Shown here: one piece after another, positions 53,519-63,172 of the stretch
Layout of the letters: every line of letters begins with the position of its first letter
Position numbering within the stretch: position 1 is the first letter of the stretch
NCBI RefSeq assembly: GCF_047973035.1
Contig: NZ_JBKEBF010000011.1
Location: 41,068 to 105,067 of the forward strand
Reading direction: 5' to 3'
Source: Oleidesulfovibrio sp047973035
GTDB lineage: Bacteria; Desulfobacterota; Desulfovibrionia; Desulfovibrionales; Desulfovibrionaceae
Length of the DNA: 64,000 bases
Notes under the pieces: generated by a model
Told to the model about the DNA's origin: nothing
The model's database searches: none
Seen by the model: only the letters and a program-made list of their open reading frames with translations
Translations under genes and position numbers: made by a program

Positions 53519-54931
53519 ATGACTGCCCATACTGACAGGCACTTTTCTTTTCTTTCAGACCTTTTTCCTGATGGCGACTGTCTGATTCAGCCAGAGGAAC
53601 TGCTTGTATTCGGTACCGACGCCAGCCGTCTGGAAGGTACTCCGCTGGCAGTTGTCCGCCCCCGCAATCGCAGCCAGATTGAAGAGCTGCTGCGCTATGC
53701 CCAGACAGAACGAATCCCGTTATATCCCAGAGCCCGCGCCACAAATGTTGTAGGTGCCTGCGTTCCCGCTGACCCGCGCAGCAAAGATGCGGCTCCCCGC
53801 GGGATTGTAGTCTCCACCCTGCTTATGGACAAAGTTCTGGAAGTATCAGCCGATGACTTTGTTGCCGTTGTCCAGCCGGGGGTCATCACGCGTAACCTGC
53901 AGCAGCGTGTAGAAGCGCAGAACCTTTTTTACCCTCCCGACCCTGCCAGCCTGAATATTTCGACCATCGGCGGCAATGTTGCCACCTGTGCAGGCGGCAT
54001 GTGTGCACTCAAGTACGGCGTTACCCGCGAATATGTGCTTGGTATGGAAGCCGTTCTCCCGGGGGGCAAAGTACTTCGCACCGGCGGCCGCTGTCATAAA
54101 AATGTTGTCGGGCTTGATCTGGTACGCCTGATGACTGGCAGCGAGGGTACGCTGGGCATCATGAGCGAAATTACGCTTAAACTGCTGCCAAAGCCGGAAG
54201 CCAACGCATCCGTGCTTGCCGGTTTTGCCGATATGGAACGGGCGACTGCGGCCATCCGCAGCGTGTTTCGTGCGGGCATGTTACCCGCAGCGCTTGAATT
54301 TATGGGACCGGAGACTCTGGATTGTCTTTCGCTGCTGCAAACACCGCCATGGCCCGACAATGTACGTGCGGCCCTGCTTTTCCGGCTGGATGGCAGTACG
54401 GAAATGCTGCAGGCCGAACGTGCAAAACTGGAAAAAGCTCTCTGTGCCGACTCCGGTCATGCTCCCATCTGGCAAGCAGGCGGCAGCGGCTCTAAGGAAG
54501 AAGAACCGTTGTGGGAAATGCGCCGCAGCATCAACCCCGCATCGTACCTTGTGGCACCAGATAAAATCAGCGACGATGTAACGGTACCGCGAGGAGCATT
54601 ACTTACTGCGCTCACCCGCATCAGAGCTGTCGGCAGACAACGGGGGCTTACCATCCTTACTTTCGGACATGTGGGCGATGGCAATATTCACGTCAACATC
54701 ATGCACGACAAGTCGCAGGAAGGCGTACGGGAAAACGCTCTTGCAGCCAAAAAAGAAGTGATGCAGATCGTGCTGTCGCTGGGCGGCACCCTGTCCGGTG
54801 AGCATGGTGTAGGGTTGACCAAGGCACCGTACGTGGACAGTCAGCTTTCATCCGTAGAACGTGAACTTATGCGCGGAATAAAGCAGACGTTTGATCCTGC
54901 CGACATCATGAACCCCGGCAAGGCTTACTAG
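53519..54931 (+). CDS. FAD-linked oxidase, D-lactate dehydrogenase/glycolate oxidase GlcD type
   Basis: 470 residues of the PCMH-type FAD family. The FAD-binding half has PLAVVRPRNRSQIEELLRYA, IPLYPRARATNVVG near residue 80, and PPDPASLNISTIGGNVATCA near 140; MTGSEGTLGIMSEITLKLLP follows. The C-terminal half has TFGHVGDGNIHVNIMHD and SGEHGVGLTKAPY. It oxidises D-lactate, glycolate or a similar 2-hydroxy acid in the cytoplasm, passing electrons probably to the Fe-S protein encoded two genes later. Lactate is the likely substrate in this physiology, by inference. Confidence 0.9.
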   Translation: MTAHTDRHFSFLSDLFPDGDCLIQPEELLVFGTDASRLEGTPLAVVRPRNRSQIEELLRYAQTERIPLYPRARATNVVGACVPADPRSKDAAPRGIVVSTLLMDKVLEVSADDFVAVVQPGVITRNLQQRVEAQNLFYPPDPASLNISTIGGNVATCAGGMCALKYGVTREYVLGMEAVLPGGKVLRTGGRCHKNVVGLDLVRLMTGSEGTLGIMSEITLKLLPKPEANASVLAGFADMERATAAIRSVFRAGMLPAALEFMGPETLDCLSLLQTPPWPDNVRAALLFRLDGSTEMLQAERAKLEKALCADSGHAPIWQAGGSGSKEEEPLWEMRRSINPASYLVAPDKISDDVTVPRGALLTALTRIRAVGRQRGLTILTFGHVGDGNIHVNIMHDKSQEGVRENALAAKKEVMQIVLSLGGTLSGEHGVGLTKAPYVDSQLSSVERELMRGIKQTFDPADIMNPGKAY

Positions 54932-54964
54932 GCGGCTTCACTGCCGCAAGCATCAGGAGCAGCC

Positions 54965-55732
54965 ATGACTCTATCCCGCATCAAAACACCACGCCGCATG
55001 TATTTCCGTCCTACGACAGCACTGCTGTTTATCCTGAGCACAGTTCTGCTGCTGTCCGGCTGTATAACGTCAAAGGGCACTCTGCCCCTGAAGGCTGACG
55101 GCACCTATGAGCAGGAAATGATTGACGACGGGGTGCAAACCCTTGCCATGTTCATGGGGCCTGATTCGCCAAAGCCGGTGCGCATGTATCTGGAACAGGC
55201 AAAAGGGGTACTGCTGGTGCCCTCGCTTATCAACGGCGGGTTCATTTTCGGCGTTCGCGGCGGTACGGGGTTGCTCTTTGCCAGAGGACCGGCAGGAGAC
55301 TGGAGCGCGCCCGTTTTTATGAACATCAGCGGGGCAAGCTTCGGCTTTCAGGCCGGTGCACAACAAGCCGCAGTGCTTATGGCGTTTATGACAGATGAAG
55401 CGCTGAAGGCTGCGCTGTATGACAACGGTTCCGCCAGTGTGCAGGCTTCTGTTGCCGCTGGCCCCACAGGCACCGGCGACGAGTACTCCACACTCACCCG
55501 CTTCCAGCGGGACGATATTTTTTACGCGGCCATGAATCAGGGCTTTTACTTTGGCGGCACAGTTCAGGTTGCTTCCATGTCACCACGCAAGCCCATGAAT
55601 GCCGTCTACTATGGCCCTGATGCTACAGTACAAGGCATTCTCTTTGACCGGACCTTTGATAATTCCGGCACCCACACACTGCGCATGCATCTGGATAACG
55701 CCTCGTACGGGCTGGATGTTCAGGATTACTAA
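54965..55732 (+). CDS. SYLF (YSC84-like) domain lipoprotein
   Basis: 255 residues. The signal peptide ends in a lipobox, VLLLSGC (Cys near residue 36), so it is lipidated. The rest is a SYLF/DUF500-type domain: EQAKGVLLVPSLINGGFIFG, GGTGLLFARG and ASFGFQAGAQQAAVLMAF. SYLF domains bind lipids in eukaryotes; the bacterial role is unclear. It sits between the oxidase and its presumed Fe-S partner with 33- and 15-base gaps. Confidence 0.88.
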   Translation: MTLSRIKTPRRMYFRPTTALLFILSTVLLLSGCITSKGTLPLKADGTYEQEMIDDGVQTLAMFMGPDSPKPVRMYLEQAKGVLLVPSLINGGFIFGVRGGTGLLFARGPAGDWSAPVFMNISGASFGFQAGAQQAAVLMAFMTDEALKAALYDNGSASVQASVAAGPTGTGDEYSTLTRFQRDDIFYAAMNQGFYFGGTVQVASMSPRKPMNAVYYGPDATVQGILFDRTFDNSGTHTLRMHLDNASYGLDVQDY

Positions 55733-55747
55733 AAAGACAACACCACA

Positions 55748-57112
55748 ATGAATGCAAATACACCTGCCAAAGACTGTATACTCTGCGGTCGCTGCCTTGA
55801 TGTCTGCCCGATTTTTCTTGCTTCCGGCAAAGAGGAACTTTCGCCCAAAGCAAAGCATCAGCTTTTCAAAGCGTTAAAACACTCGCCAGACAGACTAAAG
55901 GAGCTGCCTGCCCGTAAACTTGCGGACCTGTGTGTATCATGCGGCAGGTGTGAAAAAGCCTGCCCGCAGGGCCTTTCCGTTCCGCAGGTACTGGGCACGG
56001 TTCGTGCGCAGCACCCCGCATGGCACCAATGGATGTGGCAACGCTGGATTACGAAAGGAAACATATTATGGCCGGCTGTTGCTTCGCTGGGCGGGCTCGC
56101 CCCGAAGGGATTATTGCCACAGAACATGCGCCCCATGCTCACCAAAATGGAAGCCATGCGCGACTCCGCACCGGAACCTTGGTTTCGCATTGCAGAATAT
56201 CCCGACAGCATGCAGCGCCGCCCTGTTATGCTCTTTTCCGGCTGCACAGCGCGTCGTATCCGCCACCGCTGGAGCGCCAGCGCAGCAGAGCTGCTGACCA
56301 AAGCGGGTCTGCCGCCCGTGGCAGAAGCAGACTTCACCTGTTGCGGCTGCACACTGGAACATGCAGGTATACCGCAAGCTGCCGCCACGGCACGAAAACA
56401 CAATGTTGAAGTCTGGAAAAAAGCCGGTAAGCCTTTGCTGGTAACATTTTGCGCGACATGCAACCATGGCCTGCAAGCTTACACAGCGGATGCAAGCCTT
56501 TGGGAAGAAAACAACACTACGCATCCCCCCGCGACTTGCGGAAAAAATCAGCAGCATCCGAGTGCGCAGGAGTGGACAGAATCCATTATACCGCTTTCAA
56601 AACTGCTTGCCGGATGCATTCTGCAACCGACGCAAAATGCACCGGACGGATTCCGCTATCACCAGCCGTGCCATGCTCCGCGTAGTAACGATCCCGATAT
56701 TTCATTGCTCAAAGTGGCAGTCCTGAATACCCCTGAAACAACGCTCCATGGTATTACAACCCGCCAATGCTGCGGCATGGGCGGCGTAATGCAACTTGCC
56801 GCCCCCTCCCTGTGCGGCACAGTAAACGACGCCTGCTGGGCAGCGTTAAACTGCCTGCAACCTGCTGAAAGCCATTCAGAGAATTCAACATATTCTTCGG
56901 CTTCCTCTTCGGACAACATGGCAGAGATTCCCACTTCAGGCCTTCCCGAAAGTCAGCCCGAAAGGGCACAGCAGGAAAGAGACGTCAACAACCGGCAAAA
57001 TCACACACCATCACCTGTGCTGACAGGTTGCTCAGGTTGCACCCTGCAACTGGCAGGAACAGCCCCGGACGGAGTTCGCGTCCATCACTGGCTGGATATC
57101 ATCAAGCCATAA
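55748..57112 (+). CDS. Fe-S and CCG-domain oxidoreductase subunit (GlcF/LldE type)
   Basis: 454 residues. Two [4Fe-4S] motifs at the N-terminus (CILCGRCLDVCP near 11, CVSCGRCEKACPQG near 58) are followed by two CCG modules: FTCCGCTLEHAG near 198 and RQCCGMGGVMQLA near 340. Between the second CCG module and the final CSGCTLQL motif there is a polar, low-complexity insert of about 60 residues. The arrangement is that of GlcF/lactate-oxidase Fe-S subunits that accept electrons from a GlcD-like flavoprotein. A terminator follows. Confidence 0.9.
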   Translation: MNANTPAKDCILCGRCLDVCPIFLASGKEELSPKAKHQLFKALKHSPDRLKELPARKLADLCVSCGRCEKACPQGLSVPQVLGTVRAQHPAWHQWMWQRWITKGNILWPAVASLGGLAPKGLLPQNMRPMLTKMEAMRDSAPEPWFRIAEYPDSMQRRPVMLFSGCTARRIRHRWSASAAELLTKAGLPPVAEADFTCCGCTLEHAGIPQAAATARKHNVEVWKKAGKPLLVTFCATCNHGLQAYTADASLWEENNTTHPPATCGKNQQHPSAQEWTESIIPLSKLLAGCILQPTQNAPDGFRYHQPCHAPRSNDPDISLLKVAVLNTPETTLHGITTRQCCGMGGVMQLAAPSLCGTVNDACWAALNCLQPAESHSENSTYSSASSSDNMAEIPTSGLPESQPERAQQERDVNNRQNHTPSPVLTGCSGCTLQLAGTAPDGVRVHHWLDIIKP

Positions 57113-57130
57113 CCAGAGATTATACAGCAC

Positions 57131-57169
57131 AAAGCGCCCTGCCGCTTCGGCAGGGCGCTTTGCTTTGTC
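57131..57169 (+). terminator. Terminator after the Fe-S subunit gene
   Basis: AAAGCGCCCTGCC and GGCAGGGCGCTTT form a perfect 13-bp stem with a GCTTC loop, followed by a T-rich stretch. Confidence 0.9.
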
Positions 57170-57529
57170 TTCCTCTCAGTCTGTTCTGTCCGCATCAGCT
57201 TATGTACTACCGCCTATTAAAAACTATGTTCCGCACGCGGTATGCAGCTTCACCATTCAGCTCTTTTTTATACATTCCCAGACACTGTGAAATGAAAAAT
57301 ATAACGCGACGCACAGTCGTGATATTTCAGTCTGGTACAAACGCACAAAAAATACAGATGCAGCAATCACCATAAATAACAGTCACTCAAACGTAACAAC
57401 AAAAGCATTATATCAGCCTTGACACCGTACTCCAAAGGACTAAGGTCAGATAAGATGGATACACAGCCCTAATTACATATGGCGCCCCCCAGAATATATA
57501 ACGCCGCAACAATCAACAGGAGAAGTACC
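57170..57529. other. Intergenic region before the 57530 gene
   Basis: No gene is supported. TTGACA at 57419-57424 is a perfect -35 box; TAAGGT at 57441-57446 is a weak -10 at 16 bases. This might be the promoter of the small gene at 57530. Confidence 0.35.
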
Positions 57530-57928
57530 ATGAAAAAGCATCCGGCCTCGCCCCCCAGCCGCCCCCCCATTGTGCACAACGACGACGAGTCGTTGGCCAT
57601 CGGTCTGCTTACTCCGGAAGCACCAGCCTCTTCCGAGGGCGTCGACACGTTGTCTGTCATTCCCCCCACCTCCGTTCCCGTGTCTGTCCAACCCAAGCGC
57701 CTCTGCAAGGGGTCATACTTTCTCAGCACCCTGCACATCAGCCAGCAACAGGCTATGGTCACCAAAGTTTATGGTGACTCGGAAGACCAGCAGGATATGG
57801 ACGACGACGCATCGGCAGAACTTGCATCTGTTTTTGCGCCTCAAGCTGCACGTATTGCGAAACCGCATTCGGCGGTTCTTGGCAGTGTGGCGGCCAGCCG
57901 TACAAAATCAGACATCTCTCGTTCCTGA
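57530..57928 (+). CDS. Hypothetical Pro/Ser-rich protein
   Basis: 132 residues starting at ATG 57530, set by AGGAGA at 57519-57524. The N-terminus is basic and proline-rich (KKHPASPPSRPPIVHND), and the middle has KGSYFLSTLHISQQQAMVTK. No signal peptide, membrane segment or family recognised. The ribosome binding site supports translation; the sequence looks partly disordered. Confidence 0.6.
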   Translation: MKKHPASPPSRPPIVHNDDESLAIGLLTPEAPASSEGVDTLSVIPPTSVPVSVQPKRLCKGSYFLSTLHISQQQAMVTKVYGDSEDQQDMDDDASAELASVFAPQAARIAKPHSAVLGSVAASRTKSDISRS

Positions 57929-58539
57929 TACGCTACGAACCTGCACCGCCGGATAAATAATAAATATCAGCTCTTTGGAGCAGCACTTCCTTGCGCCCAT
58001 ACTGCATCGTTCCCGCGCGTCATATGCGGGTTCGAACAGTGCGCCCCTACCCCAGAGGCACTCAATCATACGGCAACAGAATAGTGTTGCGAGCGGCATC
58101 CAGAAAAAAGCCCGTTAAAGGCACATTTCTCATGTGCCTGCGGGAAGGCTTCAGCGGGGATGGCCATCACCATCAAAGCCCCCGTTGGTAACTATATAAC
58201 ATCCTGACAATTTAAACTTTTAACAAACAGCGTTCCCTTCGTACCGGACATACCGCTATATCCTAGGCCGCTGGGTTGCAATGTTTACGCTTGACGTCTG
58301 ACATTGCGTTCTTATCCTGTTTCAATTACCAATTTCTGGTTGAACAATGTGCTGCCACCGCCTTGCCGATTGCAGCATGTCAGGCTTCAGACAATTATCC
58401 TGCCTGCAGCCATTACACAGTTTTTATCGGCACAGCCGTTACGGTCCAGCCATCGCAGCCTGTCCGGCAAGCGTCATAGAACCGTAACAGCGTATATGCA
58501 CTATGTGCCGAATACATACATCCGCCAGCGGGAGACAGA
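57929..58539. other. Long intergenic region before secA
   Basis: About 610 bases with no convincing gene; short frames exist but lack ribosome binding sites or family sequence. A candidate secA promoter is listed separately. Confidence 0.4.
58291..58318 (+). promoter_or_regulatory. Candidate secA promoter
   Basis: TTGACG (58291-58296) and TATCCT (58313-58318) with a 16-base spacer. It would leave a leader of about 215 nt before secA. Confidence 0.4.
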
Positions 58540-61122
58540 ATGCTCGGTTCCATTGTCAAAAAAGTTTTCGGTTCCAAAAACGACCGTTATCTCAAATCCC
58601 TCAATCCCATCCTCAAGCAAATCAACGAGCTGGAAGAGCAAATAAGCCAGATGTCCGATGAGGCGCTTGCCGCCCGTATGGCGGAACTGCGCACAGAAGT
58701 GGCTGCAGGTACTTCGCTTGACTCTATCCTGCCCGAAGTTTTTGCCATGGTGCGTGAAGCAGGCAAACGTGCGCTGGGTATGCGGCATTACGATGTCCAG
58801 ATGGTGGGCGGCATTGCGCTGCACTCCGGAAAAATTGCAGAAATGCGCACCGGTGAAGGTAAAACGCTGGTTGCAACGCTGCCCGCAGTGCTTAACGCGC
58901 TTACCGGCAAAGGTGTGCACCTGATTACCGTCAACGACTATCTTGCCCGTCGTGACGCAGAGTGGATGGGAAAACTTTACAACTTTCTCGGCCTTTCCGT
59001 CGGCGTCATCGTGCATGGTCTTACAGACGAACAACGCCGCGAGGCCTACGCTGCGGACATCACTTACGGAACCAACAACGAGTTCGGCTTCGACTATCTG
59101 CGCGACAACATGAAGTTCTACAAAGAGCAACTTGTACAGCGCCCGCACCACTTTGCCATTGTGGACGAAGTGGACTCCATTCTTATCGACGAAGCAAGAA
59201 CTCCGCTTATTATCTCCGGTCCGTCCGACGAATCCACCGGCATGTACCGCCGTGTAAACGACATTATACCTCGTCTGAAACGTGACACGCACTTTACCGT
59301 AGATGAAAAAGCCCGCGCCGCAGCCTTGACTGACGAAGGCGTGCAGGAAGCTGAAAAGCTGCTGGGTCTTGAAAACCTGTATGACCCGCAGAACATCACA
59401 TTCCAGCACCACATTCTGCAGGCTTTGAAGGCTCACAGCATTTTCCAGCGAGACGTCGACTACATTGTCAAAGACGATCAGGTAGTCATCGTCGACGAAT
59501 TCACAGGTCGTCTGATGCCTGGCCGCCGTTTCTCCGATGGTCTGCATCAGGCACTGGAAGCAAAGGAAGGCGTGAAGGTTGAAGCGGAAAACCAGACCCT
59601 CGCTTCCATCACTTTCCAGAACTATTTCCGTATGTACGACAAGCTGAGCGGCATGACAGGTACGGCAGACACTGAAGCTGTCGAATTCCAGCAGATTTAT
59701 GAGCTTGAGGTGGTAAATATTCCCACCAACAAGCCCATGGTAAGAAAAGACCAGCCGGACTCCATTTACCGGACCCGTGCAGAAAAATTCAACGCCATAG
59801 TTGAAGAAATCGCACGGCTGCATAAAAAAGGGCAGCCCGTTCTGGTTGGTACCATTTCCATCGAAACTTCTGAGCTGATTGCCGGCATGCTGAAGAAAAA
59901 AGGCGTACCCCATAACGTGCTGAACGCAAAACAGCACGAAAAAGAAGCAGAAATCGTTGCTGAAGCCGGTCAGCTAGGCAAAGTGACCATCGCCACCAAC
60001 ATGGCAGGCCGCGGTACCGACATTGTACTGGGCGAAGGTGTGCCCGAAGCTGGCGGCCTGTGCATTCTGGGTACCGAACGCCACGAATCGCGACGGATCG
60101 ACAACCAGTTGCGTGGTCGTGCCGGTCGTCAGGGTGACCCCGGTGAATCACGCTTCTTCCTTTCACTGGAAGATGACCTGCTGCGCCTCTTTGGTTCCGA
60201 ACGTATCTCCGGCCTTATGGAAAAGCTGGGCATGCAGGAAGGCGAACCCATTGAGAACACCATGGTTTCCCGCGCCATTGAAAACGCCCAGAAGCGTGTG
60301 GAAGGCCACAACTTTGAAATCCGTAAAACGCTGCTTGATTATGACAACGTAATGAACCAGCAACGTGAAGTTATCTATAGCCTTCGCCGCGACACCATGA
60401 TGACCGAAGATCTTGAACCCACGGTTCACGAATTCCTCGGTGACATCATCGACGATGTTTACGAGCCTGTCGAAATGGCCAAAGGCAAAGCGCTGGACGA
60501 AGAGACTCAGGCTGGCATCGCTGCCCGTCTGGAAGAAACGTTCTTCATCTCCCGAGTGTACCCGCAACTTGCAGTAACAAGCGGCGATGAACAAAAGAGC
60601 CTGCCCGAGCTGCCCTCTGCCGAGGAAATCCAGAAGGCTGTCGAAGGGATGCTGGACAGGCTAAAAGCTGATGCCGGCCCTGTATACGGCGATATTCTGC
60701 GTTATTTCCTGCTGGAAGAACTGGACCGCAACTGGAAAGAGCATCTGCTGAACATGGACCACCTGCGCGACGGTATCGGCCTGCGTGGTTACGGTCAGCG
60801 TGACCCCAAGCAGGAATACAAGCGCGAAGGTTTTGCCCTGTTTCAGGGTATGTTGTGGAGCATCAAGGAAAGCGTGTTCCGCGCGCTTACCCGTCTGCGT
60901 CTGCAGCGCGTTGAAGAGATGCCTGCGCAGGAAGAGACTGAAGGCATGCAGGAAGCAAAAGCAACCGAGCTGCGTCACAAGGAACAACCTTCTGAACTGT
61001 CTTATTCCGGCGGAGAAGAAGAATCCGGCAAAACTCCTGCACGCCGTGCTGCCCCCAAGGTTGGCAGAAACGACCCTTGCCCCTGCGGCAGCGGCAAAAA
61101 ATACAAAAAGTGCTGTGGCTAA
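58540..61122 (+). CDS. secA: Preprotein translocase ATPase SecA
   Basis: 860-residue motor of the Sec pathway. Walker A in MRTGEGKTLVATLPAVLNAL near residue 105; DEVDSILIDEARTPLIISG near 210; GMTGTADTEAVEFQQIY and ATNMAGRGTDIVLG in the second helicase domain; RRIDNQLRGRAGRQGDPGES near 512. The C-terminus ends in the zinc motif NDPCPCGSGKKYKKCCG, which binds SecB or ribosomes. GGGAGA precedes the ATG. Confidence 0.98.
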   Translation: MLGSIVKKVFGSKNDRYLKSLNPILKQINELEEQISQMSDEALAARMAELRTEVAAGTSLDSILPEVFAMVREAGKRALGMRHYDVQMVGGIALHSGKIAEMRTGEGKTLVATLPAVLNALTGKGVHLITVNDYLARRDAEWMGKLYNFLGLSVGVIVHGLTDEQRREAYAADITYGTNNEFGFDYLRDNMKFYKEQLVQRPHHFAIVDEVDSILIDEARTPLIISGPSDESTGMYRRVNDIIPRLKRDTHFTVDEKARAAALTDEGVQEAEKLLGLENLYDPQNITFQHHILQALKAHSIFQRDVDYIVKDDQVVIVDEFTGRLMPGRRFSDGLHQALEAKEGVKVEAENQTLASITFQNYFRMYDKLSGMTGTADTEAVEFQQIYELEVVNIPTNKPMVRKDQPDSIYRTRAEKFNAIVEEIARLHKKGQPVLVGTISIETSELIAGMLKKKGVPHNVLNAKQHEKEAEIVAEAGQLGKVTIATNMAGRGTDIVLGEGVPEAGGLCILGTERHESRRIDNQLRGRAGRQGDPGESRFFLSLEDDLLRLFGSERISGLMEKLGMQEGEPIENTMVSRAIENAQKRVEGHNFEIRKTLLDYDNVMNQQREVIYSLRRDTMMTEDLEPTVHEFLGDIIDDVYEPVEMAKGKALDEETQAGIAARLEETFFISRVYPQLAVTSGDEQKSLPELPSAEEIQKAVEGMLDRLKADAGPVYGDILRYFLLEELDRNWKEHLLNMDHLRDGIGLRGYGQRDPKQEYKREGFALFQGMLWSIKESVFRALTRLRLQRVEEMPAQEETEGMQEAKATELRHKEQPSELSYSGGEEESGKTPARRAAPKVGRNDPCPCGSGKKYKKCCG

Positions 61123-61146
61123 CACCGCATTTTTTCCCGAAACTAC

Positions 61147-61177
61147 AAGGCAGAAGCATATCGCTTCTGCCTTTTTT
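61147..61177 (+). terminator. Terminator after secA
   Basis: AAGGCAGAAGC (61147-61157) pairs perfectly with GCTTCTGCCTT (61163-61173), followed by T residues to 61177. Confidence 0.9.
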
Positions 61178-61635
61178 CATGCTGTGCCCGCCAGCACACA
61201 AGGCGCTATGGCAGGGCCTTTGAATAATGCATAACGGTTTGCAAAGTCAGAACAAACAAAGGAACCCGATTGGGTAGCGATTCAGCGCACACCAAATGGG
61301 CTGAAAAAGCTGATAACAGCACACCTTCCATAACTAGCCATCAAGTACCGCCACTCTTTATTCTTACCTGTCACACAAGCTAGTATCGGCAAAGTGTTCA
61401 TGTCTAGTGAACCAGTTCAAGGCTGCGGCATATACAATCTGTTCGTCCCCCAAAAACGGCACTCTTAGCACTTAAGACCATGTTAGCCCTCCCCTGCACA
61501 CATTCTGCCACATCTTGCGTTCTGCACCTCTTGCGCAAACAATAAGTTACGGGCAAACTATCCTCCTGCTCCGGTTAGGAAAATGTAGCGGAGCCAGCCG
61601 TTTTTCAACACAGTGCAACCATATAAGGCCTTAGC
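61178..61635. other. Intergenic region between secA and argJ
   Basis: About 460 bases without a supported gene. No promoter with a good match was found, although argJ must be transcribed from within it because of the secA terminator. No ARG-box-like operator was recognised. Confidence 0.35.
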
Positions 61636-62811
61636 ATGACCGCCATTAAAGGATTTTCTTTTGCCGCAGTACCTGCCGGTTTTAAAAAGGCCGACAGGCT
61701 CGATCTGGGCCTCATTGTGAGTGAACGCCCTGCAAGCGCTGCAGGAGTTTTCACAACCAACCTGTTCAAAGCTGCCCCCGTAATAGTAGCCATGGAAGCG
61801 GTAGCCTCCGGCACTGCTCAGGCTATTGTCATTAACTCCGGTCAGGCAAATGCATGCACCGGCGCTGAAGGTCTGGAAAACTGCCGTACCACGCTACGAC
61901 TGCTTTCTGAAGCTACAGGCATTCCGGCATCAGCTATTTTACCCGCATCCACAGGCGTTATCGGACAGCAACTAAAAATGGATCTGTGGCGCACCACCGT
62001 GCCCGCTCTAGCGAAAAATCTGGGCAACTCCACGCTGGACGACTTTGCCCGTGCTATCATGACCACTGACAGCTTTCCGAAAACAGCCACCGCGACAGTC
62101 AACCTTGCCGGCGGGCAGGTGACGCTGGCGGGTGTTGCCAAAGGTGCAGGCATGATCTGCCCGACAATGGCAACCATGCTTTCCGTACTGCTGTGCGACG
62201 CAGATGTTCCCACCGATACGTGGCAGCAGATGTTCCGCACTGCTGTGGCAGAGTCTTTCAACCGCGTGACTGTTGACGGAGACACGTCGACAAACGATAC
62301 GGTATTCGGCCTTGCAAACGGCGCGTCCGGCGTAAAAGTGCTGCCCGAAGAACTGCCCCTGTTGCAGCAGGCGGTAACAGCCCTTATGAGCGACCTAGCC
62401 TACATGCTGGTGCAAGACGGCGAAGGCGCAACAAAGGTGCTGCGTATCAATGTGCAGGGCGCTACGGACACTCTTGATGCAGAAAAGGCCGCAAGAACGG
62501 TTGGTCATTCGCAGTTGGTGAAAACGGCCTTCTACGGCAAGGACGCCAACTGGGGCCGCATTGTGGCGGCATTGGGACGCTCCGGCGCAAAGTTTAATCC
62601 GGATGGTGTAAGTGTTACCATCAGCGGAGTAACCATTTTTAAAGATGGCGCTCCAACGGATATTGACGCCGATGCACTGCTCAAAGAGCCTTTAGAGCAG
62701 ATTGATATCAATGTGGATATCAAATTGGGGTCCGGCAGCGGCACGTATACTTTGCTGGCATCTGACCTGACTCATGAATACGTCAGTATCAATGCGGACT
62801 ACCGCACCTGA
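61636..62811 (+). CDS. argJ: Glutamate N-acetyltransferase / ornithine acetyltransferase
   Basis: 391-residue arginine-pathway enzyme that moves the acetyl group from N-acetylornithine to glutamate. It self-cleaves before the catalytic Thr in GVAKGAGMICPTMATML near residue 180. Other family parts are GVFTTNLFKAAPVIVAM, INSGQANACTGAEG and GDTSTNDTVFGLANG. Whether it also uses acetyl-CoA cannot be decided by eye. It stands alone ahead of the tRNA-Ser gene. Confidence 0.95.
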   Translation: MTAIKGFSFAAVPAGFKKADRLDLGLIVSERPASAAGVFTTNLFKAAPVIVAMEAVASGTAQAIVINSGQANACTGAEGLENCRTTLRLLSEATGIPASAILPASTGVIGQQLKMDLWRTTVPALAKNLGNSTLDDFARAIMTTDSFPKTATATVNLAGGQVTLAGVAKGAGMICPTMATMLSVLLCDADVPTDTWQQMFRTAVAESFNRVTVDGDTSTNDTVFGLANGASGVKVLPEELPLLQQAVTALMSDLAYMLVQDGEGATKVLRINVQGATDTLDAEKAARTVGHSQLVKTAFYGKDANWGRIVAALGRSGAKFNPDGVSVTISGVTIFKDGAPTDIDADALLKEPLEQIDINVDIKLGSGSGTYTLLASDLTHEYVSINADYRT

Positions 62812-62970
62812 TAACAGCACCGCTGGCACTTGCGATAACAAGCTTATGCGCGGATAGTTTTTTTCCTAAAAAATGCCCTCCAAGCTTGACACCTGCGCTG
62901 CCAGTGGGTAAACACACACCTCGCGCATTCAGGTTATTCCCGAACGCGCCTACGAAGTATCGAAAATCAC

Positions 62971-63064
62971 GGTGAGGTGTCCGAGCTGGCCGAAGGAGCT
63001 CGCCTGCTAAGCGAGTATACGCCTTAAAAGCGTATCGAGGGTTCAAATCCCTCCCTCATCGCCA
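62971..63064 (+). tRNA. tRNA-Ser (anticodon GCT)
   Basis: A complete cloverleaf with a long variable arm: acceptor GGTGAGG pairs with CCTCATC (one G-T pair), anticodon stem CTCGC/GCGAG closes the loop CTGCTAA with anticodon GCT, and the T-arm GAGGG-TTCAAAT-CCCTC is standard. The discriminator base is G and CCA is encoded (63062-63064). The 3' end of Ser tRNA genes is a common phage integration site, and prophage-like genes follow here. Confidence 0.95.
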
Positions 63065-63070
63065 TATCAA

Positions 63071-63116
63071 AGAAAAGCAGCATGTTAGCCAAAAACGACA
63101 TGCTGCTTTTCTCTTT
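63071..63116 (+). terminator. Strong terminator after tRNA-Ser
   Basis: AGAAAAGCAGCATGT (63071-63085) pairs perfectly with ACATGCTGCTTTTCT (63098-63112), a 15-bp stem, followed by a T-run to 63118. It is A/T-flanked on both sides and could stop transcription from either direction. Confidence 0.92.
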
Positions 63117-63172
63117 TTATCTACTTTTCACTTCGTCAATGGCACCCAAAATGGCACCCGTTTGCCAACGTT
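63117..63172 (-). other. Possible end of a lost integrase gene
   Basis: On the minus strand one frame reads RWQTGAILGAIDEVKSR and stops at TAA (63119-63121), with a tandem GGCACCC repeat in the DNA (63140-63158). An integrase gene ending next to the tRNA is the usual arrangement for a tRNA-integrated element, but this fragment is too short for an assignment. Confidence 0.2.

Noticed and set aside
58501..59937. 478-codon open frame on the minus strand opposite secA
   Set aside because: Shadow of the secA reading frame with no recognisable protein features.
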